64,000 nucleotides of DNA from Aromatoleum toluclasticum ATCC 700605 (GCF_000378245.1 NZ_KB899500.1:62001-126000), one strand, 5' to 3'. Positions 1 through 10,214 are shown, counted from the stretch's first letter. Notes: generated by a model not told the origin, from the letters alone. Program-made: numbers and translations.

Positions 1-274
1 TCATGTGCGGGTAAAGCGCGTAGGACTGGAACACCATGCCGATGCCGCGCTCGGACGGCGTGTCGTCATTCACGCGAGTGCCGTCGATGTACATGTCGCC
101 GCCCGAGATGTCCTCCAGGCCGGCGATCATGCGCAGCAGCGTGGATTTGCCGCAGCCCGACGGGCCGACGATGACGACGAATTCGCCGCTATTGACGTGA
201 AGGTCGATGCCCTTGATGACCTGGGCCGATTCGCCGTAGCGCTTGTTGAGTTTGTCGAGAGTCAGTTGAGCCAT
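1..274 (-). CDS. Sugar ABC transporter ATP-binding protein, MalK/UgpC type (3' part beyond window)
   Basis: This is the N-terminal 91 residues of a MalK/UgpC-type ATPase that would energise the maltose/alpha-glucoside importer encoded just upstream. The reading frame is open to the left edge, so the gene is cut by the window. The Walker A motif GPSGCGKST is visible at about residues 37-45, followed by the Q-loop region [11 protein letters not shown] at the cut end, which is typical of the CUT1 family (usual length about 360 aa). It is the last visible gene of the minus-strand operon, 158 bp after the second permease gene, with a REP-like hairpin in the gap. The regulatory C-terminal domain that separates MalK from UgpC cannot be seen. 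Confidence 0.9.
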   Translation of the reverse strand, partial: MAQLTLDKLNKRYGESAQVIKGIDLHVNSGEFVVIVGPSGCGKSTLLRMIAGLEDISGGDMYIDGTRVNDDTPSERGIGMVFQSYALYPHM

Positions 275-329
275 GATCTTTGATCCTTGATGAGCGAGGC
301 GGTCCAGGGCAGGCACGCCGGTTCTCGTG

Positions 330-402
330 GGGCGGGAGGAGCTGAAAGCGCATGCCGCCATTCGGCCGCCCAGTAGCGGGATACGCCGCGCTCCTCCCGC
401 CC
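330..402. repeat. REP-like inverted repeat between permease and ATPase genes
   Basis: Arms of 13 bp, GGGCGGGAGGAGC (330-342) and GCTCCTCCCGCCC (390-402), are exact reverse complements. The sequence belongs to the same family as the repeats at 2323-2358 and 62722-62819. It lies within the sugar transporter operon, where a hairpin could stabilise the upstream message or reduce expression of the ATPase gene. Function is inferred; the inverted repeat is seen directly. Confidence 0.7.
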
Positions 403-432
403 TGCGGTCCCTTGCGATTGCATCGTCACTTC

Positions 433-1278
433 TCACCCCTTCACTGCGCCTGCCGTGAGTCCGCTGACGATGCGTTTCTGGAAGATCAGCACCAGCACGA
501 TGATCGGGATCGTCACGACCACCGACGCGGCCATGATGTGACCCCACGGCAGTTCGTACTGCGAGGCGCCCTGCAACATGCCGATGGCGACCGGCACGGT
601 GCGGTTCTCGTTGGAGATGATGAAGGTCAGCGCGAACATGAACTCGTTCCACGCGCCGATGAAGGCGAGCAGCCCGGTCGTCGCCAGCGACGGCCCCATG
701 ATGGGCGCGAACACCCGGGTGATGATCACCCACAGGCTCGCGCCATCGACGATCGCGGCTTCCTCCAGCTCGACCGGCAGCGAGCGCATGAAGGTCGTCA
801 GCACCCACACCGTGAAGGGCAGCGAGAAGGTCGTGTAGGACAGGATCAGCGAGCCGATCGAGTCGTACAGGCCGAGGAAGCGCACCAGCTCGAACATCCC
901 CGACAGCACCGCGACCTGCGGGAACATCGACACGCACAGGATGGTGAAGAGGATGTACTTGCGGCCGCGGAAGCGCACGCGGGCGAGCGCGAAGGCCGCC
1001 GTGATCGACACCAGCAGGCAGATGCCGACCGTCACCGTCGCGACGATGAAGGAGTTCAGCAGGCTGCGCCCGACGCCGTTCTCACCCAATGCATTGACGT
1101 AGTTCTCCCAATGGAAGGTCGTCGGCAGATAGCTCGTCAGGAAGAGGTCCTGCCCGGTGCGCAGCGAGGTCAGGATCGCGTTGTAGAAGGGGAACACGCA
1201 GATCACGCTGACGACCAGGGCCGCCAAGTAGATCCAGAACTTCTTCCCCAGCTCTCTCTGTTGGCGTGTGAGTTTCAT
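433..1278 (-). CDS. Sugar ABC transporter permease, MalG-like
   Basis: Inner-membrane permease of the alpha-glucoside/maltose importer, 281 aa, the usual length for MalG-type CUT1 permeases. The start [10 protein letters not shown] overlaps the stop of the upstream permease by 4 bp (ATGA), indicating translational coupling. A hydrophobic first segment is followed by a periplasmic loop and several more membrane segments. The EAA loop that docks on the ATPase is seen as [10 protein letters not shown] near residue 190. It pairs with the MalF-like subunit encoded by the preceding gene. The open frame continues far upstream of this start, but that extension is antisense-like low-complexity sequence over the other permease gene and is not used. 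Confidence 0.93.
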   Translation of the reverse strand: MKLTRQQRELGKKFWIYLAALVVSVICVFPFYNAILTSLRTGQDLFLTSYLPTTFHWENYVNALGENGVGRSLLNSFIVATVTVGICLLVSITAAFALARVRFRGRKYILFTILCVSMFPQVAVLSGMFELVRFLGLYDSIGSLILSYTTFSLPFTVWVLTTFMRSLPVELEEAAIVDGASLWVIITRVFAPIMGPSLATTGLLAFIGAWNEFMFALTFIISNENRTVPVAIGMLQGASQYELPWGHIMAASVVVTIPIIVLVLIFQKRIVSGLTAGAVKG

Positions 1279-2270
1279 TCCCTGGCCTCCTTGCCTTCGT
1301 GGCTGAAGCGGTTGATCCACAGGAAGCACGCGGCGATGCCTGCGACCATCATGAACACCAGCACCGATGCGGCCGAGCCGACGCCCATCTCCTGGAAGGA
1401 CACCATCTGTTCGCGGGCGTAGCCGGAGATCGAGATCGTCGCCTCGCTGTTCGAGGTCAGCACGTAGATCAGGTCGAACACGCGCAGCGCGTCCATCACG
1501 CGGAAAATCAGCGCGACGATCATCGCCGGCATGATCAGCGGCAGCGTGATGCGGCGGAAACGTTGCCACGCGCTGGCGCCATCGACGCGCGCCGCCTCGT
1601 AGAGGTCGGACGGGATCATCTGCAGCGCGGCGAGCAGCATCAGCGCCATGAAGGGCACCGTCTTCCACACGTCGGCGATCACCACCGCCCACATCGACAG
1701 CGTCGGTTCGGCGATCCACGCGAGCGGCGTCTCGATCAGGCCGACGCGCAGCAGCAGGTCGTTCACCACGCCGTACTGGTCGTGGAACATCCAGCCCCAC
1801 ATCTTCGCCGTGACGATGGTCGGGATCGCCCAGGGCACGAGGATCGCGGCGCGCACGAGGCCCTGGCCGCGGAACTTCTCGTTCATCAGCAGCGCGAGCA
1901 ACATGCCGAAGAAAAGCTCCAGCGACACCGAGCAGGCCGTAAACCACAGCGTGTTGCCGACCGCCTGCCACCACAAGGGGTCGGCAAGCACGCCGAAGCG
2001 CTCGCCCTCGGCGAAGTCGAGGTAGTTGGCGAGCCCGACGAAGTTGTACTCCTCGGGGGTGTCCATGGCGGCGTCGGTGAAGCTGTAGAACAGCGTGCGC
2101 AGCAGCGGCCATCCGGCCACCGCGAACAGCAGGATCAGCGCCGGCGCGACCAGCAGCCACGCCGCGCGGGCACGGCGCTGCTGCAGGCTGCGTTTTCGGC
2201 CCTGCGCGCTCGCCGCAGGGGGCGGCACGACCGCGGCCGAAGGCGGCAGGGTCCGGGAATTGTGACTCAT
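1275..2270 (-). CDS. Sugar ABC transporter permease, MalF-like
   Basis: First permease subunit of the importer, 331 aa. A proline/alanine-rich cytoplasmic tail of about 30 residues is followed by a basic stretch (GRKRSLQQRRARA) and a first membrane helix (WLLVAPALILLFAV). The ATPase-docking EAA loop is seen as YEAARVDGASAWQRF near residue 225. This is the short single-core form common in CUT1 transporters, without the large periplasmic P2 domain of E. coli MalF. It lies 145 bp downstream of the binding-protein gene, with a REP-like hairpin between them, and overlaps the next permease gene by 4 bp. Confidence 0.93.
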   Translation of the reverse strand: MSHNSRTLPPSAAVVPPPAASAQGRKRSLQQRRARAAWLLVAPALILLFAVAGWPLLRTLFYSFTDAAMDTPEEYNFVGLANYLDFAEGERFGVLADPLWWQAVGNTLWFTACSVSLELFFGMLLALLMNEKFRGQGLVRAAILVPWAIPTIVTAKMWGWMFHDQYGVVNDLLLRVGLIETPLAWIAEPTLSMWAVVIADVWKTVPFMALMLLAALQMIPSDLYEAARVDGASAWQRFRRITLPLIMPAMIVALIFRVMDALRVFDLIYVLTSNSEATISISGYAREQMVSFQEMGVGSAASVLVFMMVAGIAACFLWINRFSHEGKEARE

Positions 2271-2322
2271 CGTTGTTTCCTCCTGAGGTTCGGCAAACTG
2301 CCGCGCTGGCCGGGTCGGATCC

Positions 2323-2358
2323 GTAGGGCGGGATGCGCTTCGGCTCCTCCCGCCCTAC
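2323..2358. repeat. REP-like hairpin between binding-protein and permease genes
   Basis: A 36-bp inverted repeat with perfect 11-bp arms, GTAGGGCGGGA (2323-2333) and TCCCGCCCTAC (2348-2358). It falls exactly between the binding-protein and first permease genes, the place where E. coli carries REP sequences between malE and malF. An effect on differential expression is inferred by analogy; the hairpin is seen. Confidence 0.8.
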
Positions 2359-2415
2359 AGACATTCCGCCGCGTACCCTGAACCGCCGCGCGGTCGCGTC
2401 AAACCGATATCCCGC

Positions 2416-3684
2416 TTACTTCCACTCGCGGCCCTTGATGCGCTTGAGCTTGTCCTCGAGGTCCGCGACGGCGACCTCGCCCGTCGCCCGCCCGCTCAAC
2501 ACGTCGTAACCGGCGTTGAACATCGCTTTCGACACTTTCGGGAACTGCGAGCGCGTCGGGGTCGAGGGACGCGGCACGGCGTTCGCGAACACGTCCTTGA
2601 ACTCCGCGAGATACGGCGCCCTGGCCTGCACTTCCGCGTCCTGGTAGGTATCGACGCGTGCGGGTGGAATGCCCAGCAGCATGAAGGCGCGTTTCTGCGT
2701 ATCGGCTTCCGAGAGGATGCGCACCAGCTTCACGGCCGCATCGGGATTCTTCGAGTAGGTGCTCACGCCCCACTGCCAGCCGCCCAGCGTCGCGGCATGC
2801 AGGCCGTCCTCACCGCCCTTCGGTATCGGCAGCACGCCGACCTTGCCCTTGACCGGGCTGGTGGCGTCCTGCGTCAGCAGGTAGGCGTAGGGCCAGTTGC
2901 GCATGAAGAGCGCGTCGCCGTTCTGGAACACCGCGCGCGACTCCTCCTCCTGGTAGCCCATCACGCCCTTGGGCGCGATCGTGCCGACCCAGCTCGCGGC
3001 GGTGTTCAGCGCCTTGGCGGCCCTCGGGTTGTTGATCGTCACGTTGCCGGCCGGATCGACGAAGCTGCCGCCGTTGTAGGACGCGACCCACTCCAGCACG
3101 TCGCACGAGAGCCCCTCGTAGGCCTTGCCCTGGAACACGAAGCCCCAGAAGTTCTTGTTCCCGGCGGCCCGCTCGCCCTCCTGGACGGTCCTGGCGATGC
3201 GGGTCAGGTCTTCCCAGGTCCTGGGCGGCTGCTCCTTGTGCTTCGCGAGCAGGTCCTTGCGGTAGTACATCATCCCCGCGTCGACCTGGCCGGGCACGGC
3301 CTTGATGCGGCCGTTGACGATGTTGTTCTTCCAGTTGTTGGGGAAGAAGGCCGGCTCGAGGTCCTTCACCTTGTCGGTCAGGTCGAGCATGTGCTTGTCG
3401 AGCAGGCCGACCCAGATCACGTCGATCGACAGCACGTCGACCGCGCTGCCGTCCTTCGCGGCGAAGATCTGCTGGTACAGCGCGAGTTTTTCGTCGGAAG
3501 CCGCCGGCATCTCCACGAATTCGAGCTTGTGCGGCGTTTCCTTCTCGAAACGCTGCTTGATGTGCTCGCAGAAGGGCTTCATCGCCCCGGAGACGTTGCA
3601 CGCCATCTTCAACGTGTCGGCATGCGCAGCGGGTAGTGCCCCGAACAGCAGTACGGCCAGGGCGGTAGGTAGCCGTTTTTTCAT
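2416..3684 (-). CDS. Sugar ABC transporter periplasmic binding protein, MalE-like
   Basis: Periplasmic solute-binding protein of the CUT1 importer, 422 aa. A Sec signal peptide (MKKRLPTALAVLLFGALPAAHA) is followed by the mature protein starting near DTLKMACNVSG. The fold family is SBP_bac_1 (extracellular solute-binding family 1), which takes maltose, trehalose or other alpha-glucosides. It is encoded between the alpha-glucosidase (53 bp upstream) and the permeases. Ligand specificity cannot be read from the sequence, but an alpha-glucosidase and a LamB-type porin in the same cluster argue for maltose, trehalose or sucrose. An AGGAG-type ribosome site (GGAGACATC) precedes the ATG. Confidence 0.92.
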   Translation of the reverse strand: MKKRLPTALAVLLFGALPAAHADTLKMACNVSGAMKPFCEHIKQRFEKETPHKLEFVEMPAASDEKLALYQQIFAAKDGSAVDVLSIDVIWVGLLDKHMLDLTDKVKDLEPAFFPNNWKNNIVNGRIKAVPGQVDAGMMYYRKDLLAKHKEQPPRTWEDLTRIARTVQEGERAAGNKNFWGFVFQGKAYEGLSCDVLEWVASYNGGSFVDPAGNVTINNPRAAKALNTAASWVGTIAPKGVMGYQEEESRAVFQNGDALFMRNWPYAYLLTQDATSPVKGKVGVLPIPKGGEDGLHAATLGGWQWGVSTYSKNPDAAVKLVRILSEADTQKRAFMLLGIPPARVDTYQDAEVQARAPYLAEFKDVFANAVPRPSTPTRSQFPKVSKAMFNAGYDVLSGRATGEVAVADLEDKLKRIKGREWK

Positions 3685-3737
3685 GATGATGTCTCCTCCG
3701 TAATCTTCAGTTTCGGTAGTGTGTGTTCGGTGCCGGA

Positions 3738-5432
3738 TCAGCTCACGCGGTACACGCGTGCTTCATACGGGCGCAGCGTCAGCCGGCGGGTATCCGCGTG
3801 AGGGGCGACCTCGCCGTTCGCCAGCAGCAGGTCCGCATGCCGCAGCGCGAAGCCGTCATGCTCGACGCGCGCGTCCTTGCCCGACAGGTTCGCCATCACG
3901 ACGATCTGCTCGCTGCCCAGCGTGCGCGTGTAGGCATAGACCTGCGCATCGTTCTCCAGCAGCAGCGCGTAGCGGCCATGCACCAGCGCCGGCTCGGCCT
4001 TGCGCAGGGCGATCAGGCGGCGGTAGAAGTTCAGGATCGAGCCGGAGTCGGCTTCCTGCTGCGCGACGTTGATCTGCGGGAAGTTGGGGTTCAGCTTCAG
4101 CCACGGCGTGCCGCGCGTGAAACCGGCGTTGGTCGTGGCGTCCCACTGCATCGGCGTGCGCGAGTTGTCACGCGAGGTCACCGCCAGCCCGGCGATGATG
4201 TCGTTGGCCGGCACGCCCTGCGCCCGCTGCAGCGCGTATTCGTTCTTCGCGAACACGTCGTTGAAGTCCTCGATGCGCTCGAAGCGGGTATTGGTCATCC
4301 CGATCTCCTGCCCCTGATAGATGAAGGGCGTGCCTTCCATCAGGAAATACATCGTCGCGAGCGAGGTCGCGCTCTCGCGCCAGTAGTGCCCGACGTCGCC
4401 CCACTTCGACACGATGCGCGGGATATCGTGGTTCTCGAGGAACAGCGCGTTCCAGCCGACCTGATGCAGCGTGCCCTGCCAGCGCGAGAAGACTTTCTTC
4501 AGCGCAACCACGTCCAGCGCCGCCGTCGGATCCTGCGCCCACAGGTGCAGGTGCTCGAACTGGAAGATCATGTCGAGGCGGTTGCGGTCCGAGCCCACCC
4601 AGTCGCACGCCTGCTCGGCCGACACCCCATTGGCCTCGCCCACCGTCATGATGTCGTAGTCGGCGAAGCTGTTCCGGCACAGGTCGTCCATGTAATCGAG
4701 CACGCCGTCGACGTTCATGTGCATCGGCAGGCAGGAGACGTGGTCGAGCCCTTCCGGGTTGGGCATGTCGGGCAGCCCGGCGACCTTCTTCATGTGGCTC
4801 ACGGCGTCGAGACGGAAGCCGTCTATGCCCTTGTCCAGCCACCAACGCACCATGTCGTTGATCGCGGCGCGCACCTCCGGATTCTCCCAGTTGAGGTCCG
4901 GTTGCTTCGTCGAGAACAGGTGCAGGAAGTACTGGCCCGTGGTCTCGTCGTACTTCCACGCCGAGCCCTTGAAGATGCTTTCCCAGTTGTTCGGCTCGTC
5001 ACCCGGCGTGCCGCCGCCTTTGCCAGCTTCACCGCCCTTGCCCTCGCGCCACACATACCAGTCGCGCCTGGGGTTGTCCTTCGATGAGCGCGACTCGACG
5101 AACCAGGGGTGCTCGTCGCTGGTGTGGTTCACCACCAGGTCAAGGATCAGGCGCATGCCGCGGGCGTGCACTTCCGCCAGCAGGCGGTCGAAGTCGGCCA
5201 TCGTGCCGAACTCGTCCATGATCGCGTGGTAGTCGGCAATGTCGTAGCCGTTGTCGTCGTTGGGCGACTTGTACATCGGGCAGATCCAGATCACGTCGAT
5301 GCCGAGCGACTTCAGGTAGTCGAGGCGCGCGGTGATGCCGTTGAGGTCGCCGATGCCGTCGCCGTTCGCGTCCATGAAGCTGCGCGGGTAGATCTGATAC
5401 ACCACTGCGTCGTGCCACCACTTCGTTTCCAA
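3738..5432 (-). CDS. Alpha-glucosidase, glycoside hydrolase family 13
   Basis: Cytoplasmic enzyme that would hydrolyse imported alpha-glucosides to glucose. I choose a TTG start at 5432 because GAGGAG lies 8 bases upstream and the protein then begins ETKWWHDAVVYQIYPRSF, the normal GH13 beginning; this gives 564 aa, typical for oligo-1,6-glucosidase/MalL/AglA enzymes. An ATG-started form 34 residues longer is less likely. Catalytic regions are intact: DLVVNHTSD (region I), DGFRLDAVSH (nucleophile Asp), TVGEANG (acid Glu) and FLENHDIPR (transition-state Asp). It is the first gene of the transporter operon, directly downstream of the operator-covered promoter. Trehalose-6-phosphate hydrolase is a less likely alternative because no PTS is seen. 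Confidence 0.93.
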   Translation of the reverse strand: METKWWHDAVVYQIYPRSFMDANGDGIGDLNGITARLDYLKSLGIDVIWICPMYKSPNDDNGYDIADYHAIMDEFGTMADFDRLLAEVHARGMRLILDLVVNHTSDEHPWFVESRSSKDNPRRDWYVWREGKGGEAGKGGGTPGDEPNNWESIFKGSAWKYDETTGQYFLHLFSTKQPDLNWENPEVRAAINDMVRWWLDKGIDGFRLDAVSHMKKVAGLPDMPNPEGLDHVSCLPMHMNVDGVLDYMDDLCRNSFADYDIMTVGEANGVSAEQACDWVGSDRNRLDMIFQFEHLHLWAQDPTAALDVVALKKVFSRWQGTLHQVGWNALFLENHDIPRIVSKWGDVGHYWRESATSLATMYFLMEGTPFIYQGQEIGMTNTRFERIEDFNDVFAKNEYALQRAQGVPANDIIAGLAVTSRDNSRTPMQWDATTNAGFTRGTPWLKLNPNFPQINVAQQEADSGSILNFYRRLIALRKAEPALVHGRYALLLENDAQVYAYTRTLGSEQIVVMANLSGKDARVEHDGFALRHADLLLANGEVAPHADTRRLTLRPYEARVYRVS

Positions 5433-5528
5433 GTCTCTACTCCTCGCTTTGCGTTCCCCGCACGCCGCACGTGCCGGAAGTATCGAAAATCGGCTCTTGA
5501 TGAATATTCCTGATGAAGCCATAAAATC

Positions 5529-5568
5529 ATCCAAAGCGGTTTGGATCGTAATCCGAAGCGCTTTGGAT
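5529..5568. promoter_or_regulatory. Tandem LacI-family operators
   Basis: Two 18-bp near-palindromes with the GCGC/GCGG centre typical of LacI-family sites: ATCCAAAGCGGTTTGGAT (5529-5546) and ATCCGAAGCGCTTTGGAT (5551-5568). Their centres are 22 bp apart, about two helical turns, so two repressor dimers would bind on the same face of the DNA. The second lies in the -35/-10 spacer of the operon promoter and the first starts at its -10. They lie in the divergent gap next to the LacI-family gene, which supports local control and possibly autoregulation. Confidence 0.85.
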
Positions 5569-5573
5569 GTAAA
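5545..5573 (-). promoter_or_regulatory. Sigma-70 promoter of the alpha-glucoside operon
   Basis: On the minus strand TTTACA (5573-5568) and TACGAT (5550-5545) are separated by exactly 17 bp. The pair sits about 110 bp upstream of the alpha-glucosidase start and is overlapped by both LacI-type operators. Promoter strength is inferred. Confidence 0.65.
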
Positions 5574-5682
5574 CTGTTTTTGTCCGTAAGAACCCGCTCC
5601 CGAAAATTCGCTAGACTGCGGTCATAGCGCGGGCCGTCCGCAAACGGCCCTTGGATGCCCGATACGGGCGGAAGGAACACCG

Positions 5683-6735
5683 ATGAAGGTCAATCTGAAA
5701 ATGCTGTCCGAGTCGCTCGGACTGTCGCAAACCACTGTAAGCCGGGCGCTCAACGGATACTCCGACGTCAGCGAAGCCACGCGCCAGCGTGTCAGCGAGG
5801 CGGCAAAGAAACTCGGCTACCAGCCCAACCCGCAGGCGCGTCAGCTCGCCACGGGCCGGGCCGACGCGATCGGCATCGTGTATCCCTTCGGCGCGAGCGA
5901 CATCGGCGACATCCGCTTCGGCGAGGTCGTGTCCGGCCTTACCGAGCGCCTGGCCGAACACAACATCGACCTGCTGATCCATTCGTCGCGCCCCGATGTC
6001 GAACTGGACACCTACCGCCGCCTGATCGACGGCCGGCGTGTCGATGCGCTGATCGTCGCACGCACCCGCGTCGATGACCCGCGCATCCGCTTCCTGCAGG
6101 AACGCAACTTCCCCTTCGTCGCTTACGGGCGCACCAACAGCCGCCTTCCCTACGCCTGGTTCGACTTCGACAACGAAGGCGGCGGGCGGATGGCCGTGGA
6201 GCGACTGCTCGCGCTGGGCCACCGCCGCATCGCGCTGATCCACGCCCCGCTCGAACTGAACTTCGCGATGCAGCGCCACCGGGGGTTCGTCGCCGCGCTG
6301 CGCGACGCGGGGATCGAACCCGACCCCGAACTGATCCTCGAAGCACCGCTCAACCGCATCGGCGGCTACGAGGCGGTGGGCAAACTGCTTGCGATGAAGA
6401 AGCCGCCCACAGCCCTGCTCGTAGACAACAACGTCGCCGGCGTCGGTGCACTGCGGGCGCTGGGCGACAACGGCTGGAAATCGGGCAGCGGCCTGTCGCT
6501 GATCGTCTATGACGGCATTCCCACCGAGATTCCGCTGACCTACCGGGTGACCGGCGTGGTCCAGCCAACCGGCGAGCAATCCGGGCGCACGATGGCGGAT
6601 CTGGTCCTGGGCGTGCTGGCAGGGAAGCCTGTGGCGGATCTGCACATGCTCGGGCAGCCGCACATCGGCGAAGGCGACACGGACGGTCCGCCACCCGCCG
6701 CCGCCCGCCGTCCGCGCGCGAAAGCCATCGGCTGA
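5683..6735 (+). CDS. LacI-family transcriptional regulator of the alpha-glucoside cluster
   Basis: DNA-binding repressor, 350 aa. The N-terminal LacI helix-turn-helix is visible: LKMLSESLGLSQTTVSRALN, then the hinge helix region NPQARQLATGRADAIGIV. The periplasmic-binding-like effector domain follows to about residue 330, and the tail PPPAAARRPRAKAIG is low complexity. It is transcribed away from the alpha-glucosidase operon, with two matching operators between them, so it is most likely its sugar-responsive repressor. The effector (maltose, trehalose or glucose) cannot be read. The closest families are the alpha-glucoside repressors AglR/ThuR-type; identity is inferred. Confidence 0.92.
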   Translation: MKVNLKMLSESLGLSQTTVSRALNGYSDVSEATRQRVSEAAKKLGYQPNPQARQLATGRADAIGIVYPFGASDIGDIRFGEVVSGLTERLAEHNIDLLIHSSRPDVELDTYRRLIDGRRVDALIVARTRVDDPRIRFLQERNFPFVAYGRTNSRLPYAWFDFDNEGGGRMAVERLLALGHRRIALIHAPLELNFAMQRHRGFVAALRDAGIEPDPELILEAPLNRIGGYEAVGKLLAMKKPPTALLVDNNVAGVGALRALGDNGWKSGSGLSLIVYDGIPTEIPLTYRVTGVVQPTGEQSGRTMADLVLGVLAGKPVADLHMLGQPHIGEGDTDGPPPAAARRPRAKAIG

Positions 6736-6825
6736 GCCCGCCCCGGCAGCGCCCGGGAAGGTCTCGCGCGAAGGCCATGCGCCCTGCGCGGATTGCATGT
6801 GATCGCCCCGGTCAGGCAAAGCCGC

Positions 6826-8412
<1,587 letters not shown>

Positions 8413-8509
8413 TCACCACGCCTCTGCGGGCATGTGCACCGGTCGGAAAACGTTTGTCGATTTGCTCTCCGTACGCAGACCGGGCTTGCCGGGTCCGTGT
8501 TACGCGAAG

Positions 8510-8524
8510 TGTAGTATTACTACT
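8510..8524. promoter_or_regulatory. HexR-like palindrome upstream of the porin gene
   Basis: TGTAGTATTACTACT has arms GTAGTA/TACTAC around the centre and differs by one end base from a complete TGTAGT...ACTACA site. It lies 143 bp upstream of the porin start. HexR (RpiR family) sites recalled from other proteobacteria have the form TGTARTNNNNYTACA, so a HexR-like repressor is the best guess. Confidence 0.55.
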
Positions 8525-8722
8525 TTTCGAGCGCAAATTTTTTGTTGCTTTTATACCTAACGAACGAAAAACAGACAGCCTTCCCTATTCCGCAATATGT
8601 GCTAGTTATTTGTTTATATGTGTTTTTCTCGATACGCGCCGAAGCACTCTGGAACAGGAAGGCGACATGTTAAATATGTTCTTTTAGCTCTTTCTTAACT
8701 TTATTAATTGACACTTTTCTCC

Positions 8723-8736
8723 CGAAAGCGCTTTTG
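8723..8736. promoter_or_regulatory. LacI-type palindrome in the porin/glucokinase gap
   Basis: CGAAAGCGCTTTTG contains a symmetric AAAGCGCTTT core, as in LacI-family operators, but its flanks differ from the ATCC...GGAT arms of the operators at 5529-5568. It may bind the same or another LacI-family protein; assignment is weak. Confidence 0.4.
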
Positions 8737-8837
8737 TTTCGGCAAACGGAAGCTGCGCGTAAGGGCGTCACCCCTGCTGGCGAGGAATGCCGACACCGAG
8801 ACTGCGGGATTGCATGGCGGCGTGGGCTCGGTGCATC

Positions 8838-8852
8838 TGTAGTTTTACTACC
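8838..8852. promoter_or_regulatory. HexR-like palindrome, middle copy
   Basis: TGTAGTTTTACTACC matches the other two sites in this gap with one end mismatch. It is about 370 bp upstream of glucokinase and 470 bp upstream of the porin. Confidence 0.5.
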
Positions 8853-9047
8853 TTCCTTGCGACAAAGCTTCGCCGGACCGAAACACTTCGCCGCGGCGCC
8901 CCGCAAGCTCTGCAGCGCATTGAATCTGCCACGCTTCGCCGCTGTTTCCGCGCAAACCACGAATTATCGCGCCCCTCGTCACACAAGCGTCGCATGGCAG
9001 TCGGCAGCACTGGTGTAGCGCCGACAAGCTTTTTTACTTGCATCTCA

Positions 9048-9062
9048 TGTAATTTTATTACA
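9048..9062. promoter_or_regulatory. HexR-like palindrome upstream of glucokinase
   Basis: TGTAATTTTATTACA is a perfect palindrome apart from its central base (arms TGTAAT/ATTACA). It lies 160 bp upstream of the glucokinase start. Glucokinase is a standard HexR-regulon member in proteobacteria, which supports the assignment; the regulator gene itself is not in the window. Confidence 0.65.
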
Positions 9063-9221
9063 TTCTATTTACGGCGACGCATGTTCCGCCCCCCCTTGCG
9101 AAGAGGCCCTCACGGCTGCAACCCGCCCCTCGGCCCGGACATCTTCGGCAGCGCGGGCGACCGGGCGCGGCGCAAGCTCCTCCGCGCCCTGCATGAAACG
9201 AACCGATTCGAGGATCACCCG

Positions 9222-10214
9222 ATGTCTTCCGCTCCCCATGACACCTACCCGCGCCTCGTCGGCGACATCGGCGGCACCAATGCGCGCTTCGCGCTGATCC
9301 GCACGCCGGGACAGGAGATGGAGGCGATGCGCACGTTGCCGTGCGCCGGCTTCCCCGGCCCGGCCGAAGCGATCGAGCGCTACATCGCCGAAACCGGAGC
9401 GCCCCGTCCGCGCTGGTGCGCGTTCGGCATCGCGAACCCGGTCGACGGGGATTTCGTGAAGATGACCAACCACCACTGGGCGTTCTCGATCCGCGAACTG
9501 CGGACCCGGCTCGACCTCGAGCACCTGCAGGTCATCAACGACTTCACCGCACTCGCGATGGCCTTGCCGGCCCTGCCGGTATCGGAGCTCCTACAGGTCG
9601 GTGGCGGCACGGCGGTGGCACGGCGCGCGATCGGGCTCCTGGGCGCGGGCACGGGGCTGGGCGTCTCGGGTCTCGTCCCCTGCGGCGGCGACTACGTCCC
9701 GCTGGAAGGCGAAGGCGGCCACGTGACGCTTGCCGCCTCCGATGCGCACGAAGCCGCGATCATCGCGTGGCTCGCGGAGCGGCATCCGCATGTCTCCGCC
9801 GAACGCATCCTCTCGGGTCCGGGATTGGTCACGCTGCATGAAGCCGAAGCTGCCCTTGCCGGCCAGCCTGCGCCTGCATTGACCGCGGCGGAGATCAGCC
9901 GACACGCGCTCGACGGCAGCTCGCCGTTATGCGCGACGACCGTCGACACCTTCTGCGCCTTCCTCGGCACCGTCGCCGCGGACCTCGCGTTGACGCTGGG
10001 GGCACGCGGCGGGGTGTATATCGGCGGCGGAATCGTGCCGAAGCTGGGAGCCGCCTTCGCCCGCTCGCGCTTCCGCGCACGCTTCGAACAGAAGGGACGC
10101 TTCAGCGATTACCTCGCGCGGATCCCGACCTGGGTGATCGACTCGCCCTACCCCGGTCTGGTCGGTGCGGCGCGGGCGCTCGAACGGGCCGCGGGCGGCG
10201 CGCCGGGCGTTTGA
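9222..10214 (+). CDS. glk: Glucokinase
   Basis: Phosphorylates cytoplasmic glucose with ATP to glucose-6-phosphate, taking up the glucose released by the alpha-glucosidase. 330 aa, close to the 321 aa of E. coli Glk. The phosphate-binding motif GDIGGTNARFAL stands at about residues 13-24, and the second ATP motif GAGTGLGVSGL is near residue 140. The C-terminal GGVYIGGGIVPKLG motif is also that of the bacterial glucokinase family, not of ROK kinases. The ATG at 9222 follows a GAGGAT ribosome site; the open frame extends far upstream but through the AT-rich regulatory gap. A HexR-like operator lies 160 bp upstream. Confidence 0.95.
   Translation: MSSAPHDTYPRLVGDIGGTNARFALIRTPGQEMEAMRTLPCAGFPGPAEAIERYIAETGAPRPRWCAFGIANPVDGDFVKMTNHHWAFSIRELRTRLDLEHLQVINDFTALAMALPALPVSELLQVGGGTAVARRAIGLLGAGTGLGVSGLVPCGGDYVPLEGEGGHVTLAASDAHEAAIIAWLAERHPHVSAERILSGPGLVTLHEAEAALAGQPAPALTAAEISRHALDGSSPLCATTVDTFCAFLGTVAADLALTLGARGGVYIGGGIVPKLGAAFARSRFRARFEQKGRFSDYLARIPTWVIDSPYPGLVGAARALERAAGGAPGV

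Noticed and set aside
352-1422. Long plus-strand frames opposite the maltose permeases (and similar frames at 3723-5087, 6793-8514, 10683-12263, 14353-16347 and 19067-21052)
   Set aside because: They lie exactly antisense to clear enzyme or transporter genes and have the His/Arg/Asp-rich composition of GC-rich shadow frames.
433-2364. A continuous 643-codon frame covering both maltose permease genes on the minus strand
   Set aside because: Only its last 281 codons are a real permease. The first part is an out-of-frame shadow of the MalF-like gene, which has its own 4-bp overlap start.
8787-9221. A 145-codon N-terminal extension of glucokinase
   Set aside because: It crosses the AT-rich regulatory gap and HexR-like sites, and the family start is MSSAPHDTYPRLVGDIGG.
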